A stretch of 32,591 nucleotides of DNA from Chroococcus sp. CMT-3BRIN-NPC107 (lineage in GTDB: Bacteria; Cyanobacteriota; Cyanobacteriia; Cyanobacteriales; Chroococcidiopsidaceae), in the NCBI GenBank assembly GCA_019359635.1, contig JAHHGY010000042.1, positions 1-32,591 of the forward strand, read 5' to 3'. A model generated the notes under the pieces. That model was not told where the DNA came from and searched no databases. It saw nothing but the letters and a program-made list of their open reading frames with translations. Shown piece after piece: positions 1-8,862 of the stretch. The position numbers and the translations under genes were made by a program. Every line of letters begins with the position of its first letter. Positions within the stretch are counted from its first letter, which is position 1.

Positions 1-118
1 TCAAAAAAACCAGAGCTAAGTTTCCGTCCAAGAAACCGATTCACAAGAGAGCAGGGGACAAACTCGAACCACTCACCTTTTCTATACTCAATACTGCTTA
101 GACCTTAACCGAACCGTA

Positions 119-577
119 TTGGATGTGCAAGTCGGTCAAACTAAGATTCTGCGGCAAAAACGACGCTTATGGGGGCATTGGGTTTATATTGCAGCAACCC
201 GCTTAACCGATGGCGGACTCCTTGTGGTGGCAACCCAAAGTGCTCCTTCTTCTGCTATTGCCGATTATGCCAAGCGTTGGGGAATTGAAACGCTATTCGG
301 CATCTTTAAGACAAGGGGCTTCTGTTTAGAATTAACTCACCTAACTGATGCCAAGCGCTTGAGCAAACTCCTAGCGCTTCTCTCATTAGCCTTGTGTTGG
401 GCAATCTTAGCCGGAGAGTGGCTGCACCAACATAAGCCCCTGAAGCTGAAAAAGCATGGACGCAAAGCCAAAAGCATCTTTCGCTATGGCTTGGATCATC
501 TACGTAATATCCTACTCAACCTCGACCAGAAAATGAGTGAGTTTATGCAAGTGCTACAGTTTTTGTCCTGTACTTAG
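119..577 (+). mobile_element. IS4-family transposase, C-terminal fragment
   Basis: This is the C-terminal part of a DDE transposase that would cut and join IS ends. It carries the IS4 signature Y-x2-R-x3-E-x6-K exactly (the stretch YAKRWGIETLFGIFK), which supplies the catalytic Glu. The two catalytic Asp residues lie upstream in the family and are absent here. The frame is open from about base 20, but bases 1-90 read in any frame do not resemble a transposase N-terminus. It is therefore a 5'-truncated or decayed copy, or one whose start lies outside the window in another frame. The ATG at 119 is only the first Met and not a credible native start. The C-terminus (QVLQFLSCT) looks complete. The stop codon overlaps the first recognisable bases of a WD40 relic, so this is probably the IS/host junction. 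Confidence 0.8.
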
Positions 578-828
578 AGACTCTGCAAGGACACGATCGT
601 TTTGTTTGGTCTATTAAAGTGTTACGAGAGCAACTAATTATTAGTGCCAGCCAAGACAATACTATCAAGTTTTAGGACATCAAAAGCGGCGCTTGCTTGA
701 ATACATTGGGAGTACCTAGACCTTACGAAGGGGCTAATATTATTGGTGTTGCAGGTTTAACAGAGTCTCAAGCTATCTCACTAAAGCTTCTAGGTGCGGT
801 GGAAATAAAGCAAAATTTTGTTGCTTAA
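574..828 (+). pseudogene. WD40-repeat protein, C-terminal remnant with internal stop
   Basis: The frame from 574 reads as the last WD40 blade plus the conserved tail of large cyanobacterial WD40 or NB-ARC-WD40 proteins. Visible parts are LQGHDRFVWS, then SASQDNTIKF, then DIKSGACLNTL, then the typical ending VPRPYEGANIIGV and GLTESQAISLKLLGAVE, with a TAA stop at 826-828. The codon at 673-675 is TAG exactly where the WD40 consensus requires Trp (IKxWD), so one TGG-to-TAG change kills the frame. Everything upstream of the last blade is missing and the IS4 transposase fragment takes its place. Read as the 3' end of a gene broken by IS insertion or deletion and then decayed. It converges on narB. 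Nothing else is seen in 829-886. Confidence 0.75.
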
Positions 829-886
829 TGGGTAAGCAAGAGTTTCTAATGCGAACAATAAAAATCATCGCCCCAAAGCTGACAAA

Positions 887-3070
887 TCATAAGCTCTGCA
901 ATACACTAACGCGACACTCGTCCATTGACTTAACTGCCAAACTAACAATTTGCACGGCACAGGCTTTTAATTCTGGCTGCAAAGAACTAGGACAAGCTAT
1001 GGGATGAGTGAGGGCGTTGGCTTCCGATTTTTCTGCCCACAAGTAGCCCCAGTGCATCGGCACAAAAACTGTGTTAGGCGCGATCGCTTTGGTAATTCTA
1101 GCAGGGAACTGAGCTATCCCTCGACGACTTCGTACTTCTACCCATTGATTGTCTTCAATGCCTAGTTTACGCGCATCGTGGGGATGAATTTCGATAAAGG
1201 GTTCTGGGTGCATCTGCTTAATTTTATCAATGCGTCCAGTACGGGTTTGGGTATGCCAATGTCCGTATAATCTGCCTGTAGTCAACACAAAAGGATATTC
1301 AGGATCGGGAGGTTCCGCAAGTCCCCGCGAGTGACAATCAGTAAACTTAGCCCGTCCGTCGGCGGTGGGAAAGCGCAAATCGGTATAAAGGCGTTTTGGG
1401 GAAATATTGCCTTTGTCGGCACAGGGCCATTGCATAGCACCTTCCGTTAAGAGCCTTTGGTGGCTTAGTCCTGTCATGTCGCAAGGGCGATCGCGCGTCA
1501 CTTGGACGTACTCATCGTATACTTGGGCAGAGCTAGTAAATTCAAACTTATCCGCAAATCCGAGCTTTTTTGCAACTTGGGTGATAATGTCCCAGTCAGC
1601 TTTTGCTTCGCCCACCGGAGGCCGAAAAGCCGAACACAAAGTTACTACTCGTTCAGAATTAGTCATTGTCCCAGTTTTTTCGCCCCATTGCGCCGCAGGT
1701 AATAAAACATGAGCGTAGGCGGTAGTTTCGGTGGGGTAGTAAGCGTCTTGACAGATGGTGAAGGGCGATTTTTTTAAAGCTGCTTTAACGCGCTCTAAGT
1801 CGGGTAAGCTAACGGCGGGATTTGTGGCTACAACCCATAAAAACTGAACTTCTCCCGTTTCTAGCCCTGTAATAATATCCCAAGCGGTGCGACCGGGATG
1901 AGACGAAATCTGTCCTGGTAAAAGTTGCCAAAATTGTTCTAATTCTTGCCGATGCTGGGCATTGCTTACCGACCGATAGCCCGGTAATAGGTGCGCAAGT
2001 CCCCCCACTTCCCTGCCACCCATCGCGTTTGGTTGTCCAGTGAGGGAGAAAGGGCCGCATCCCGGCTTGCCAATTTGTCCGGTAAGTAGGTGTAAATTAA
2101 TTAAACTGCATACTTTAGCTGTGCCTTCGGAAGACTGGTTTATTCCTTGCGACCACAAAGATAAAACTCGCTTCGATTGACTCCAGTAACGCGCCGCAAG
2201 TTCGAGATCCCTTACAGAAATTCCACAGCGTTTAGCCACTTCTTGGGGTGGATAATGAGAGACAGCTTCGACAAAATCAGAAAATTGGCTAGTACATTCA
2301 TCAATAAAACTTGTATCGCTTTCTCCCCAATGCAGCAGCAAATAAGCAATGCCATTAAGCAAATCAATATCTGTGCCTGGTTGAATAGCTAAGTGCAAGT
2401 CGGCAACTTCGGCTGTCGGAGTGCGCCGAGGATCGACAACAATTAGTTTGACCTGATTAGAGTTGCGTTTGTGGTGTTTTTGCAGGCGGTTAAAAACAAT
2501 CGGGTGGCACTCTGCCGCATTTGCACCAATAATAAAAGCACAATCTGTTAATTCTAAGTCGTCGTAGCAGCAGGGCGGCCCGTCAGAACCCAGGCTTTGC
2601 ACGTAACCCGCTACTGCCGAAGACATACACAAGCGAGAATTAGAATCAAAATTATTTGTACCTAAGCAGCCTTTAAGCAGTTTTTGGGCAACGTAGTAGT
2701 CCTCGGTTTGCATTTGCCCAGAACCATACATACAAACGGCATCGCCGCCGGACTTTTCGTAGACCGATTTTAAGCGACTGGCAACTAAATTTAGGGCTTC
2801 ATCCCAACTAACGCGGCGAAAGGGTTGGTTCAAAGAGTCGCGCACCATCGGATAACGCTGGCGATCGCGATCTATCGATTCAGTAATTGTTGCGCCTTTT
2901 ACACAAACCATTCCAAGACTTGAGGGATGAGTGCGATCGCCTTTTACTTTCCAAATTGGGTTGCCTAAACTATCTCGATTAATTGCTTTTCCGGGGGCGG
3001 CGGGGGGCGACACTTCCAAACCACAGCCTACACCACAGTAAGGACATAGTGTTTTAGTGATATCTGTCAC
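887..3070 (-). CDS. narB: Ferredoxin-dependent assimilatory nitrate reductase NarB
   Basis: Catalyses two-electron reduction of nitrate to nitrite with reduced ferredoxin, using a Mo-bis-MGD cofactor and one [4Fe-4S] cluster in the cytoplasm. The N-terminal cluster ligands are C9, C12, C16 and C56 (CPYCGVGC, then GMVCVKG), followed by the molybdopterin oxidoreductase body and the C-terminal dinucleotide-binding domain ([17 protein letters not shown]). At 727 residues it matches cyanobacterial NarB and shows no N-terminal flavodoxin or NAD module. The start is GTG at 3070, with AGAGG about 8-12 nt upstream and no Met before the first Cys. It is the last gene of the nir-nrt operon, 25 bp after cynS. 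Its accessory protein NarM is encoded about 10 kb away on the other strand. Confidence 0.97.
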   Translation of the reverse strand: MTDITKTLCPYCGVGCGLEVSPPAAPGKAINRDSLGNPIWKVKGDRTHPSSLGMVCVKGATITESIDRDRQRYPMVRDSLNQPFRRVSWDEALNLVASRLKSVYEKSGGDAVCMYGSGQMQTEDYYVAQKLLKGCLGTNNFDSNSRLCMSSAVAGYVQSLGSDGPPCCYDDLELTDCAFIIGANAAECHPIVFNRLQKHHKRNSNQVKLIVVDPRRTPTAEVADLHLAIQPGTDIDLLNGIAYLLLHWGESDTSFIDECTSQFSDFVEAVSHYPPQEVAKRCGISVRDLELAARYWSQSKRVLSLWSQGINQSSEGTAKVCSLINLHLLTGQIGKPGCGPFSLTGQPNAMGGREVGGLAHLLPGYRSVSNAQHRQELEQFWQLLPGQISSHPGRTAWDIITGLETGEVQFLWVVATNPAVSLPDLERVKAALKKSPFTICQDAYYPTETTAYAHVLLPAAQWGEKTGTMTNSERVVTLCSAFRPPVGEAKADWDIITQVAKKLGFADKFEFTSSAQVYDEYVQVTRDRPCDMTGLSHQRLLTEGAMQWPCADKGNISPKRLYTDLRFPTADGRAKFTDCHSRGLAEPPDPEYPFVLTTGRLYGHWHTQTRTGRIDKIKQMHPEPFIEIHPHDARKLGIEDNQWVEVRSRRGIAQFPARITKAIAPNTVFVPMHWGYLWAEKSEANALTHPIACPSSLQPELKACAVQIVSLAVKSMDECRVSVLQSL

Positions 3071-3095
3071 CGTTTGTTACCTCTTTATACTTCCA

Positions 3096-3560
3096 CTACC
3101 ATTTTTTGTAAGGTAGAAATTTTCCTGACATGGTAATTTTGACGCGAGTCTCCTTCAGAGAGGCTTCGCCAACGCCTTTTGGATCTGCTTCTTTCTCGAC
3201 CTTAAGCGTAAAGTCTATAGCGCTCATAATCCCATCGCCAAATTCTTCTTGAATTAAGGCTTTAAGCGGCATTCCATAAACCTGCATAATTTCGTAGAAC
3301 CGATAAATCAACGGATCTGTAGGAATTATCGGGTCGAGAGAGCCTTTAACGGGAAATTCTGTGAGTTTTTGGGTTATTTCTGGCGATAAATCTAAAGCTT
3401 GAGCTAATTTGCTGGCTTCATCTGCCGAGGCTGTGGCTTGACGATAAATTAAGGCAGCAACCCACATCGGATCGCGCCCTAATACTTTGCCCAAGTCTTG
3501 AAAGCTTAATTGATTGACTTGTTTAGCCGTTAATAATTTTTCAGTAATTTCTAAGTTCAT
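3096..3560 (-). CDS. cynS: Cyanate hydratase (cyanase) CynS
   Basis: Decomposes cyanate with bicarbonate to ammonia and CO2, a detoxifying and nitrogen-scavenging reaction in the cytoplasm. An N-terminal helix-turn-helix-like domain is followed by the catalytic domain. R87, E90 (YRFYE) and S113 (GIMSAIDF) keep the exact 3- and 23-residue spacing of the E. coli triad R96/E99/S122. The C-terminus GKFLPYKKW is canonical for cyanobacteria. Oddity: between ADPKG and RVKITM there are about eight extra residues (VGEASLKE, residues 130-137), where the family as I recall it has only D. The encoding DNA looks like a cyanobacterial short repeat. The gene lies 12 bp after nrtD and 25 bp before narB, so it is co-transcribed with nitrate assimilation rather than with cynABD transporter genes. 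Confidence 0.96.
   Translation of the reverse strand: MNLEITEKLLTAKQVNQLSFQDLGKVLGRDPMWVAALIYRQATASADEASKLAQALDLSPEITQKLTEFPVKGSLDPIIPTDPLIYRFYEIMQVYGMPLKALIQEEFGDGIMSAIDFTLKVEKEADPKGVGEASLKETRVKITMSGKFLPYKKW
3150..3173. repeat. Probable short dispersed-repeat insertion inside cynS
   Basis: The 24 bases encode VGEASLKE, which interrupts the otherwise conserved ADPKG-(D)-RVKITM stretch of cyanobacterial cyanase. Read on the plus strand, the core is AGAGAGGCTTCGCCAACGCC, resembling the small GC-rich dispersed repeats common in filamentous and Chroococcidiopsis-like cyanobacteria. The length is a multiple of three and the frame stays open. The comparison with other cyanases is from memory, so the boundaries are approximate. 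Confidence 0.5.
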
Positions 3561-3572
3561 TTACTATCTCTA

Positions 3573-4418
3573 TTAATCGTCATCGTGAGCAAAACGGCGG
3601 AATAGAAAGTCAAGGGCGTAGTTACGCAAGTTGTAGTATTCGGGATCTTCCAACATCTGGGCGCGATTGCGGGGACGAGGGAAGGGAATATTTAATATTT
3701 CGCCAATTTTTGCCGATGGGCCATTGGTCATCATTACTAACCGATCTGCCAAAAACAGCGCTTCGTCGATGTCGTGGGTAATCATCAGCACCGTTACTTG
3801 ATGTTCTTGCCAAATTTTCAATAGTTCTTCTTGCAATTCCTCTTTAGTAATTGCATCCAATGCCCCAAAAGGTTCGTCTAGAATCAATACTTGGGGGCGA
3901 ATGGATAGCGCGCGGGCGATCGCAACTCTTTGTTTCATCCCTCCCGATAGCTGAGGCGGCTTTTTATCGGCGGATTCTGTTAACCCTACCATTGCCAAAT
4001 TGTCGTTGACAATTGCTCTTTTTTGTGCTTCTGGCTTATTGGGATAAACAGAGTCTACAGCTAAATAAACATTCTCAAAAGCAGTCATCCAAGGCAACAA
4101 GCAATAGTTTTGAAACACCATCATCCGGTCGGGACCGGGTTCGGTAATTGCTTTTGAATTTAGTCTCACTTCACCATCGGAAGGGGTATTAAAACCTGAC
4201 ACCATATTTAGCAGCGTTGATTTGCCACAGCCAGAGTGACCGATGAGGCAAACAAATTCACCTTCACCAACGCTAAGTTCAACGCCATCTAAAACTGTGT
4301 ACGGACCTGTGGGGGTGGGATAGATTTTTGAGACATTCTCAATAACTAAGAAAGATTCTTTTTTAGTTATTGTCGTAGTTCTTGAAGAAGTTGCTCGATC
4401 AGTTTTAAGTATTTGCAT
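3573..4418 (-). CDS. nrtD: Nitrate/nitrite ABC transporter ATPase NrtD
   Basis: One of the two unequal ATPases that energise the NrtABCD nitrate/nitrite importer at the inner face of the plasma membrane. Walker A is at residues 60-68 (GHSGCGKST), the Q-loop at VFQNY, the ABC signature at 157-163 (LSGGMKQ), Walker B at 177-182 (VLILDE) and the H-loop at MITHD. At 281 residues it is the short ATPase without the NrtA-like C-terminal domain that NrtC has, which separates the two paralogues. Its N-terminal 24 residues are Ser/Thr-rich and precede the ABC fold, as in other NrtD proteins. The gene starts with ATG 72 bp after nrtC and is followed by cynS. Confidence 0.95.
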   Translation of the reverse strand: MQILKTDRATSSRTTTITKKESFLVIENVSKIYPTPTGPYTVLDGVELSVGEGEFVCLIGHSGCGKSTLLNMVSGFNTPSDGEVRLNSKAITEPGPDRMMVFQNYCLLPWMTAFENVYLAVDSVYPNKPEAQKRAIVNDNLAMVGLTESADKKPPQLSGGMKQRVAIARALSIRPQVLILDEPFGALDAITKEELQEELLKIWQEHQVTVLMITHDIDEALFLADRLVMMTNGPSAKIGEILNIPFPRPRNRAQMLEDPEYYNLRNYALDFLFRRFAHDDD

Positions 4419-4490
4419 AGTTTTGGAGGATTGAAAGTTAAATTGTGCGGTTAAGTAAGTTTTAGTGCAGGTTCGCCGATCTGCTGGCGG

Positions 4491-6470
4491 TTAAATCAAA
4501 CATATTTCTTGAATTTGTAAAGGCTGTTTGATTTCCAGACTGTTGAGATACTTAATTGGCTCTTCTGGATCGAAGACAATCTCATCAAATATCATTGTGT
4601 GCGGGTCGCGTCCAGTATCTAAAAAGCCTAATTCTCTAGCGGCTTCACCAAATATATCCGCACGGCAAACGCGATCGAGGATTTCTTGCCAGTTTTTGGG
4701 AAAGGGTGCTAAACCCCAACGGGCTAATTGCGTCATCATCCATAGCCTTTCTGCCCGATCTGGATAGTTGGTTTTGTTGACGTAAAATTGGTTAAAGGTA
4801 TACATTTGCACGGGTTCTGTGCCATCACCGCGATTGTAAGCATCAAGAAAACCGGGGCGCGTATATTCCGGCGCTGAACCAACGTATTCCGGGCGGCAGA
4901 GAAGCTCGATAATTTCCTCTCGATTACGCCAGTCGTCGCAGTATTCGCAGGCTTCGAGTAGGGCCTTGACTAAGGCTAAATGAGTTTGGGGATGTTTATT
5001 TGCCCATTCTTCTGTTACACCTAAAACTTTTTCTGGATGTCCCGCCCAAATTTCTAAATCTGTTGCAATTACAAAGCCCAAATCTTCGTAAACGGCGCGA
5101 GAATTCCAAGGTTCACCACAGCAGTAACCATCAATATTGCCAGCTTTGAGGTTTGATACCATCTGGGGCGGCGGAATGACTGTTAAGTTGACATCTTTAT
5201 CGGGGTCGATGCCGCCAGAGGCTAACCAGTAACGCAATAGCAAATTGTGCATCGAGGCAGGATGCACCATACCTAAAGTGTGGATTTTATCAGGAGAGTG
5301 AGCGATCGCATCTTTGAAGTCAGCGAGAGTTCTTACCCCTTGGTCGTATAGTTTTTTGCTAAATGTAATCGCGTTACCATTACGCGACAAGTTCATGGCG
5401 CTAACTACGGGAATTGGTGGTTTATCTCCTGCACCCAATGTCAAAGCTAAGGGCATTGCCGCCACCATTTGGGCGGCATCGAGTCTCCCTGTCCCTACAC
5501 CTTTAGCGATTTCTTTCCAACTCGGTTCGCGGCTTAAAACTACTTCTGTTAAACCGTATTTTTCAAAAAAGCCTTTTTCTTTAGCAACGGCTAAAGGGGC
5601 GCAATCTGTTAAAGGAATAAAGCCAAGTTCTAAATTTACCTTCTCTAAACCATTACCTGCTACAACTACTTTCTGCTTGGCTTTGCGCTGCTTTGCGCGT
5701 TTTTGTTGGTTGAGGAAGTAAATTATTTCGTTCCGCAAACCGTAGTAACTAGGATGGTTAACTACTTCTAATTTTTGGCGGGGACGAGGAATTTCAACGT
5801 CGAGAATCTGACCAATTTGGGCTTCTGGCCCGTTAGTTAACATGACAATGCGATCGCTTAATAGCAATGCTTCATCTACATCGTGAGTCACCATCACGCA
5901 AGTTAAGTTACTTTCGTTGCAGATTTTCATCAATTGTTCTTGCAAACCACCCCGCGTCAAAGCATCTAGCGCCCCAAAAGGTTCGTCTAGGAGCAATAAT
6001 TTGGGACGGATTGCTAAAGCCCGCGCGATCGCAACTCTTTGTTTCATCCCCCCAGATAGCTGTCCTGGGCGCTTATTAGCGGCAGCGCGTAAACCCACTA
6101 AATCGATGTGATGTTCTACAATCGATTTGCGTTCGCCTTTAGGTTTATGTTGATAAACTTCATCTACTGCCAAGCTAATATTTTCCAATACGCTTAACCA
6201 AGGCAATAAAGAGTAGTTTTGAAACACTACCATGCGATCGGGGCCTGGTTCTCTAACTTCGCGCCCTTCGAGAATTACTCCGCCAGAAGTTGCTCTATCT
6301 AATCCAGCAATAATGTTTAGTAAAGTGGATTTGCCACAACCAGAGTGTCCAATCAAAGAAACAAATTCTCCTTGAGGGATTTTGAGGTCGATATTTTTTA
6401 GGGCGATGTAGCTGTTGCCATTGGGCAAGGGAAAGATGCGATCGATGTGGTCTACTTCAACAAAAGACAT
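4491..6470 (-). CDS. nrtC: Nitrate ABC transporter ATPase fused to NrtA-like domain, NrtC
   Basis: The second ATPase of the nitrate/nitrite importer, carrying a regulatory solute-binding domain. Residues 1-255 form an ABC ATPase with Walker A 41-49 (GHSGCGKST), signature LSGGMKQRV from about 138 and Walker B LLLLDEPFGALD. A basic Lys/Arg/Gln-rich linker spans about 256-270. Residues about 278-659 are homologous to the binding protein NrtA (ELGFIPLTDCAP, then the SYCCGEPWN-like segment GYCCGEPWN). In Synechococcus this C-terminal domain mediates ammonium-promoted inhibition of nitrate uptake, a family fact that I carry over as an inference. The 659-residue length is normal for NrtC. It lies 84 bp after nrtB. 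Confidence 0.96.
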   Translation of the reverse strand: MSFVEVDHIDRIFPLPNGNSYIALKNIDLKIPQGEFVSLIGHSGCGKSTLLNIIAGLDRATSGGVILEGREVREPGPDRMVVFQNYSLLPWLSVLENISLAVDEVYQHKPKGERKSIVEHHIDLVGLRAAANKRPGQLSGGMKQRVAIARALAIRPKLLLLDEPFGALDALTRGGLQEQLMKICNESNLTCVMVTHDVDEALLLSDRIVMLTNGPEAQIGQILDVEIPRPRQKLEVVNHPSYYGLRNEIIYFLNQQKRAKQRKAKQKVVVAGNGLEKVNLELGFIPLTDCAPLAVAKEKGFFEKYGLTEVVLSREPSWKEIAKGVGTGRLDAAQMVAAMPLALTLGAGDKPPIPVVSAMNLSRNGNAITFSKKLYDQGVRTLADFKDAIAHSPDKIHTLGMVHPASMHNLLLRYWLASGGIDPDKDVNLTVIPPPQMVSNLKAGNIDGYCCGEPWNSRAVYEDLGFVIATDLEIWAGHPEKVLGVTEEWANKHPQTHLALVKALLEACEYCDDWRNREEIIELLCRPEYVGSAPEYTRPGFLDAYNRGDGTEPVQMYTFNQFYVNKTNYPDRAERLWMMTQLARWGLAPFPKNWQEILDRVCRADIFGEAARELGFLDTGRDPHTMIFDEIVFDPEEPIKYLNSLEIKQPLQIQEICLI

Positions 6471-6517
6471 GATTTATTTAAGGCAGAAGGGTAAAAGCTA
6501 CTAACAGAAATTTGATG

Positions 6518-6534
6518 TACGCAATATATGCGTA
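6518..6534 (-). other. Intercistronic stem-loop between nrtB and nrtC
   Basis: TACGCA-ATATA-TGCGTA is a perfect 6-bp inverted repeat with a 5-base spacer in the 84-bp gap between nrtB and nrtC. No T-run follows, so it is not a convincing terminator. It may be an RNA processing or stability hairpin, or chance. Confidence 0.4.
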
Positions 6535-6554
6535 AACTACTGTATTTGTGTTAC

Positions 6555-7394
6555 TTATTTCTGTTCTTCTGGAACTACTTTGCTGGCAACAAATGCTACC
6601 AAGCGATCTAGCAGTAGACCAATAACACCGACATAGATTAATGCCAAGATAATTTGGCTGAGAAGCGAGCTATTGTAAGCATCCCAGATAAAAAAGCCAA
6701 TACCCACGCCACCAACTAGCATTTCGGCAGCAACGATCGCTAACCAAGATAAACCAATTCCAATTCTTAAGCCAGTAAAAATATAAGGAACGGTAGCCGG
6801 AAACAAGATTTTGAAGAAATACTTAGAACCGGACAGTTTCAACACTCTAGCCACATTGCGGTAGTCTTGGGGCAATTGCTGAACCCCTACGGTTGTGTTG
6901 ATAATAATTGGCCAAATCGACGTAATGAAGATAACGAAAATTGCTGAAGGGTTAGATTGCTGAAAAGCGGCTAAAGAAATCGGCAACCATGCCAACGGGG
7001 GAACAGTCCGCAATACTTGGAACAAAGGGTCTACAGCGTTATAAACCCAAACATTAGCACCAATTAAAATCCCTAAGATAATGCCGACAATTGCTGACAA
7101 GGAAAAACCTACAGCTACCCTTTTTAAGCTTTCAAATAGCTGCCAACCAAGTCCTTTATCTGTACCGCCGTTATCAAAGAAAGGATTGATAATAAAAGGA
7201 TCCCAAGTTTCTTTAACCATCGTAATCGGCGATGGCAGTCTAGGATTATCACCTGTAGTTAGCAATAGCCAAATAGCTACAAATATAGCGATCGCAATTA
7301 TAGGCGGTAGAATTTTTTTAGTAAAAATTGCCGCAATTTCTTTTTGGGCAGTTTTCTTTTTGCTTTTAGTGCGAATGGGAAGGGTTACGGTCAT
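6555..7394 (-). CDS. nrtB: Nitrate/nitrite ABC transporter permease NrtB
   Basis: The membrane-spanning subunit of the NrtABCD importer, 279 residues. A basic N-terminus (RTKSKKKTAQK) precedes the first membrane helix near residues 30-47. Several more hydrophobic segments follow, and the permease EAA-type loop that contacts the ATPases falls in the central part. The stretch LRTVPPLAWLPISLAAF is characteristic of the nitrate/sulfonate/bicarbonate permease family. The ATG is preceded by TAGGAGAAGTTAGG, a strong ribosome-binding site. It lies between nrtA and nrtC, as in known nrt operons. Confidence 0.95.
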   Translation of the reverse strand: MTVTLPIRTKSKKKTAQKEIAAIFTKKILPPIIAIAIFVAIWLLLTTGDNPRLPSPITMVKETWDPFIINPFFDNGGTDKGLGWQLFESLKRVAVGFSLSAIVGIILGILIGANVWVYNAVDPLFQVLRTVPPLAWLPISLAAFQQSNPSAIFVIFITSIWPIIINTTVGVQQLPQDYRNVARVLKLSGSKYFFKILFPATVPYIFTGLRIGIGLSWLAIVAAEMLVGGVGIGFFIWDAYNSSLLSQIILALIYVGVIGLLLDRLVAFVASKVVPEEQK

Positions 7395-7438
7395 CCTCTA
7401 ACTTCTCCTAGGTGTGGTGGTTTTCAGCAATGGGAATC

Positions 7439-7464
7439 AGTGCGGCAGTTTTATGTACCGCACT
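7439..7464 (-). other. Intercistronic stem-loop after nrtA
   Basis: AGTGCGG and CCGCACT form a perfect 7-bp stem around a 12-base loop, 11 bp after the nrtA stop codon and before nrtB. No U-run follows. A hairpin just behind the gene for an abundant binding protein fits a 3' stabiliser or partial attenuator that keeps NrtA above NrtBCD. That role is inferred from the position. Confidence 0.5.
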
Positions 7465-7475
7465 AATTAAAGGAT

Positions 7476-8807
7476 TTAGGCTTTCTTAATCTTGAGAGAC
7501 TTCAAGTAGGCGGCGGGGTTTTCAGGATCGAAGGTGACACCATCAAAAAACTTTTCTACCCCACGCGACGTACTTGTGGGAATTTCGGCGGCGGGAACTC
7601 CTAATTCTTTAGCGGCGGCTTTCCACAAATCTTCGCGGTTTACTTGGTCGATAATTTTCTTGGTATCCGTATCGGCGGGAATGTAACCCCAACGGATATT
7701 TTCGGTCAAAAACCATAGATCGTGGCTCTTGTAGGGGTAAGAAGCATTATCTGCCCAAAACTTCATTTTGTAGGGGTAGTCTTGGACTGTACGACCATCA
7801 CCGTAGTCAATATTGCCTTTGGAGCGTTCGATAATATCTTTAGCGGGAACTTTAAACCACTTTTGTTTGGAGATAATTTCGATCATCTCCTCTTTGTTTT
7901 CAGCTTTTTCGCACCACTGTTGCGCTTCTTGAACTGCCATTAGCATTGCTTTGGCAGAGTTAGGATTTTTATCTACCCAATCGCCACGCATCGCAAAAGC
8001 TTTTTCGGGGTGATCGTTCCATAGTTCACCAGTAACTAAAGCGGAGTATCCTTGCTTTTGGTTAACTAGCTGGGCGTTCCAAGGTTCGCCCACGCAGAAA
8101 GCTTCCATGTTGCCTACCTTCATGTTGGCAACCATTTGGGGCGGTGGTACGGGAACTACAGAAATTTCTCCATTAGGATCTACTCCTCCGGCGGCTAACC
8201 AGTAGCGCATCCAAAGGTCGTGCGTACCACCAGGAAAGGTCATTGCGGCTTTAAGTTCTTTACCAGAGGCTTTAGATTTGCTAAAAGCATCTTTTAGCGG
8301 TGCGCTATCTAAGCCCACTTTCATATCCTTATAGGTGTTAGCAACGGAAATTCCCTGTCCGTTAGTATTTAGCCGCGCCAAAATGTACATCGGTATTGGC
8401 TTACCTTGGGTAATTGTTCCTAATGCCATCATGTAAGGGATGGGCGACAGTATATGCGCTCCATCAATACCCCCACCACCGGAACCCAATACCAAGTTAT
8501 CGCGGGTTACGGGCCAAGATGCTTGTTTTTCTACTTTTACATCCGTCATGCCGTACTTGGCATAAATTCCCTTTTCTAGCGCCACAATTAGCGGAGCGGA
8601 ATCTGTAAGGGCAATAAATCCCAACTTCGCACTTGTTGTTTCTACTTTTGGGGCATTAGTGGCGGTAGTCACATTGGCAACGGAGCTTGCACTTCCACCA
8701 CTATTAGCTGTGTCTGTTGGCCCAGACGAGCAGCCATGAGCTAATAGAGAACCTGCGGTGGCCGCGCCTGCGGTGATGATAAATTGTCTTCTAGAAATCT
8801 GTGTCAT
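7476..8807 (-). CDS. nrtA: Nitrate/nitrite-binding lipoprotein NrtA
   Basis: Periplasmic-side binding protein that captures nitrate or nitrite and delivers it to NrtB. The N-terminus has a twin-arginine-like motif (SRRQFIITAG) and a hydrophobic stretch ending in a lipobox-like LLAHGC with C26 as the probable lipid anchor. A Ser/Thr/Gly/Ala-rich tether follows, then the NrtA/SsuA-type binding fold (KLGFIALTDSAPLIVALEKG, later FCVGEPWNAQ). The 443-residue length is typical. It shares its fold with the C-terminal half of NrtC. It is the second gene of the operon, 55 bp after nirA. No strong Shine-Dalgarno precedes the ATG. Confidence 0.96.
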   Translation of the reverse strand: MTQISRRQFIITAGAATAGSLLAHGCSSGPTDTANSGGSASSVANVTTATNAPKVETTSAKLGFIALTDSAPLIVALEKGIYAKYGMTDVKVEKQASWPVTRDNLVLGSGGGGIDGAHILSPIPYMMALGTITQGKPIPMYILARLNTNGQGISVANTYKDMKVGLDSAPLKDAFSKSKASGKELKAAMTFPGGTHDLWMRYWLAAGGVDPNGEISVVPVPPPQMVANMKVGNMEAFCVGEPWNAQLVNQKQGYSALVTGELWNDHPEKAFAMRGDWVDKNPNSAKAMLMAVQEAQQWCEKAENKEEMIEIISKQKWFKVPAKDIIERSKGNIDYGDGRTVQDYPYKMKFWADNASYPYKSHDLWFLTENIRWGYIPADTDTKKIIDQVNREDLWKAAAKELGVPAAEIPTSTSRGVEKFFDGVTFDPENPAAYLKSLKIKKA

Positions 8808-8862
8808 GGTTTGGTATTGATTTAAGTGCTGTAAGTTATTTAAGGGGTTTGTACTTTTGACT

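Noticed and set aside
1407-1712. Plus-strand open frames inside narB
   Set aside because: They are antisense to a clearly conserved enzyme, have no recognisable protein features and no independent ribosome-binding sites.
4455-4490. Terminator between nrtC and nrtD
   Set aside because: Only a 4-bp CGCC/GGCG stem is found with no T-run, too weak to list.
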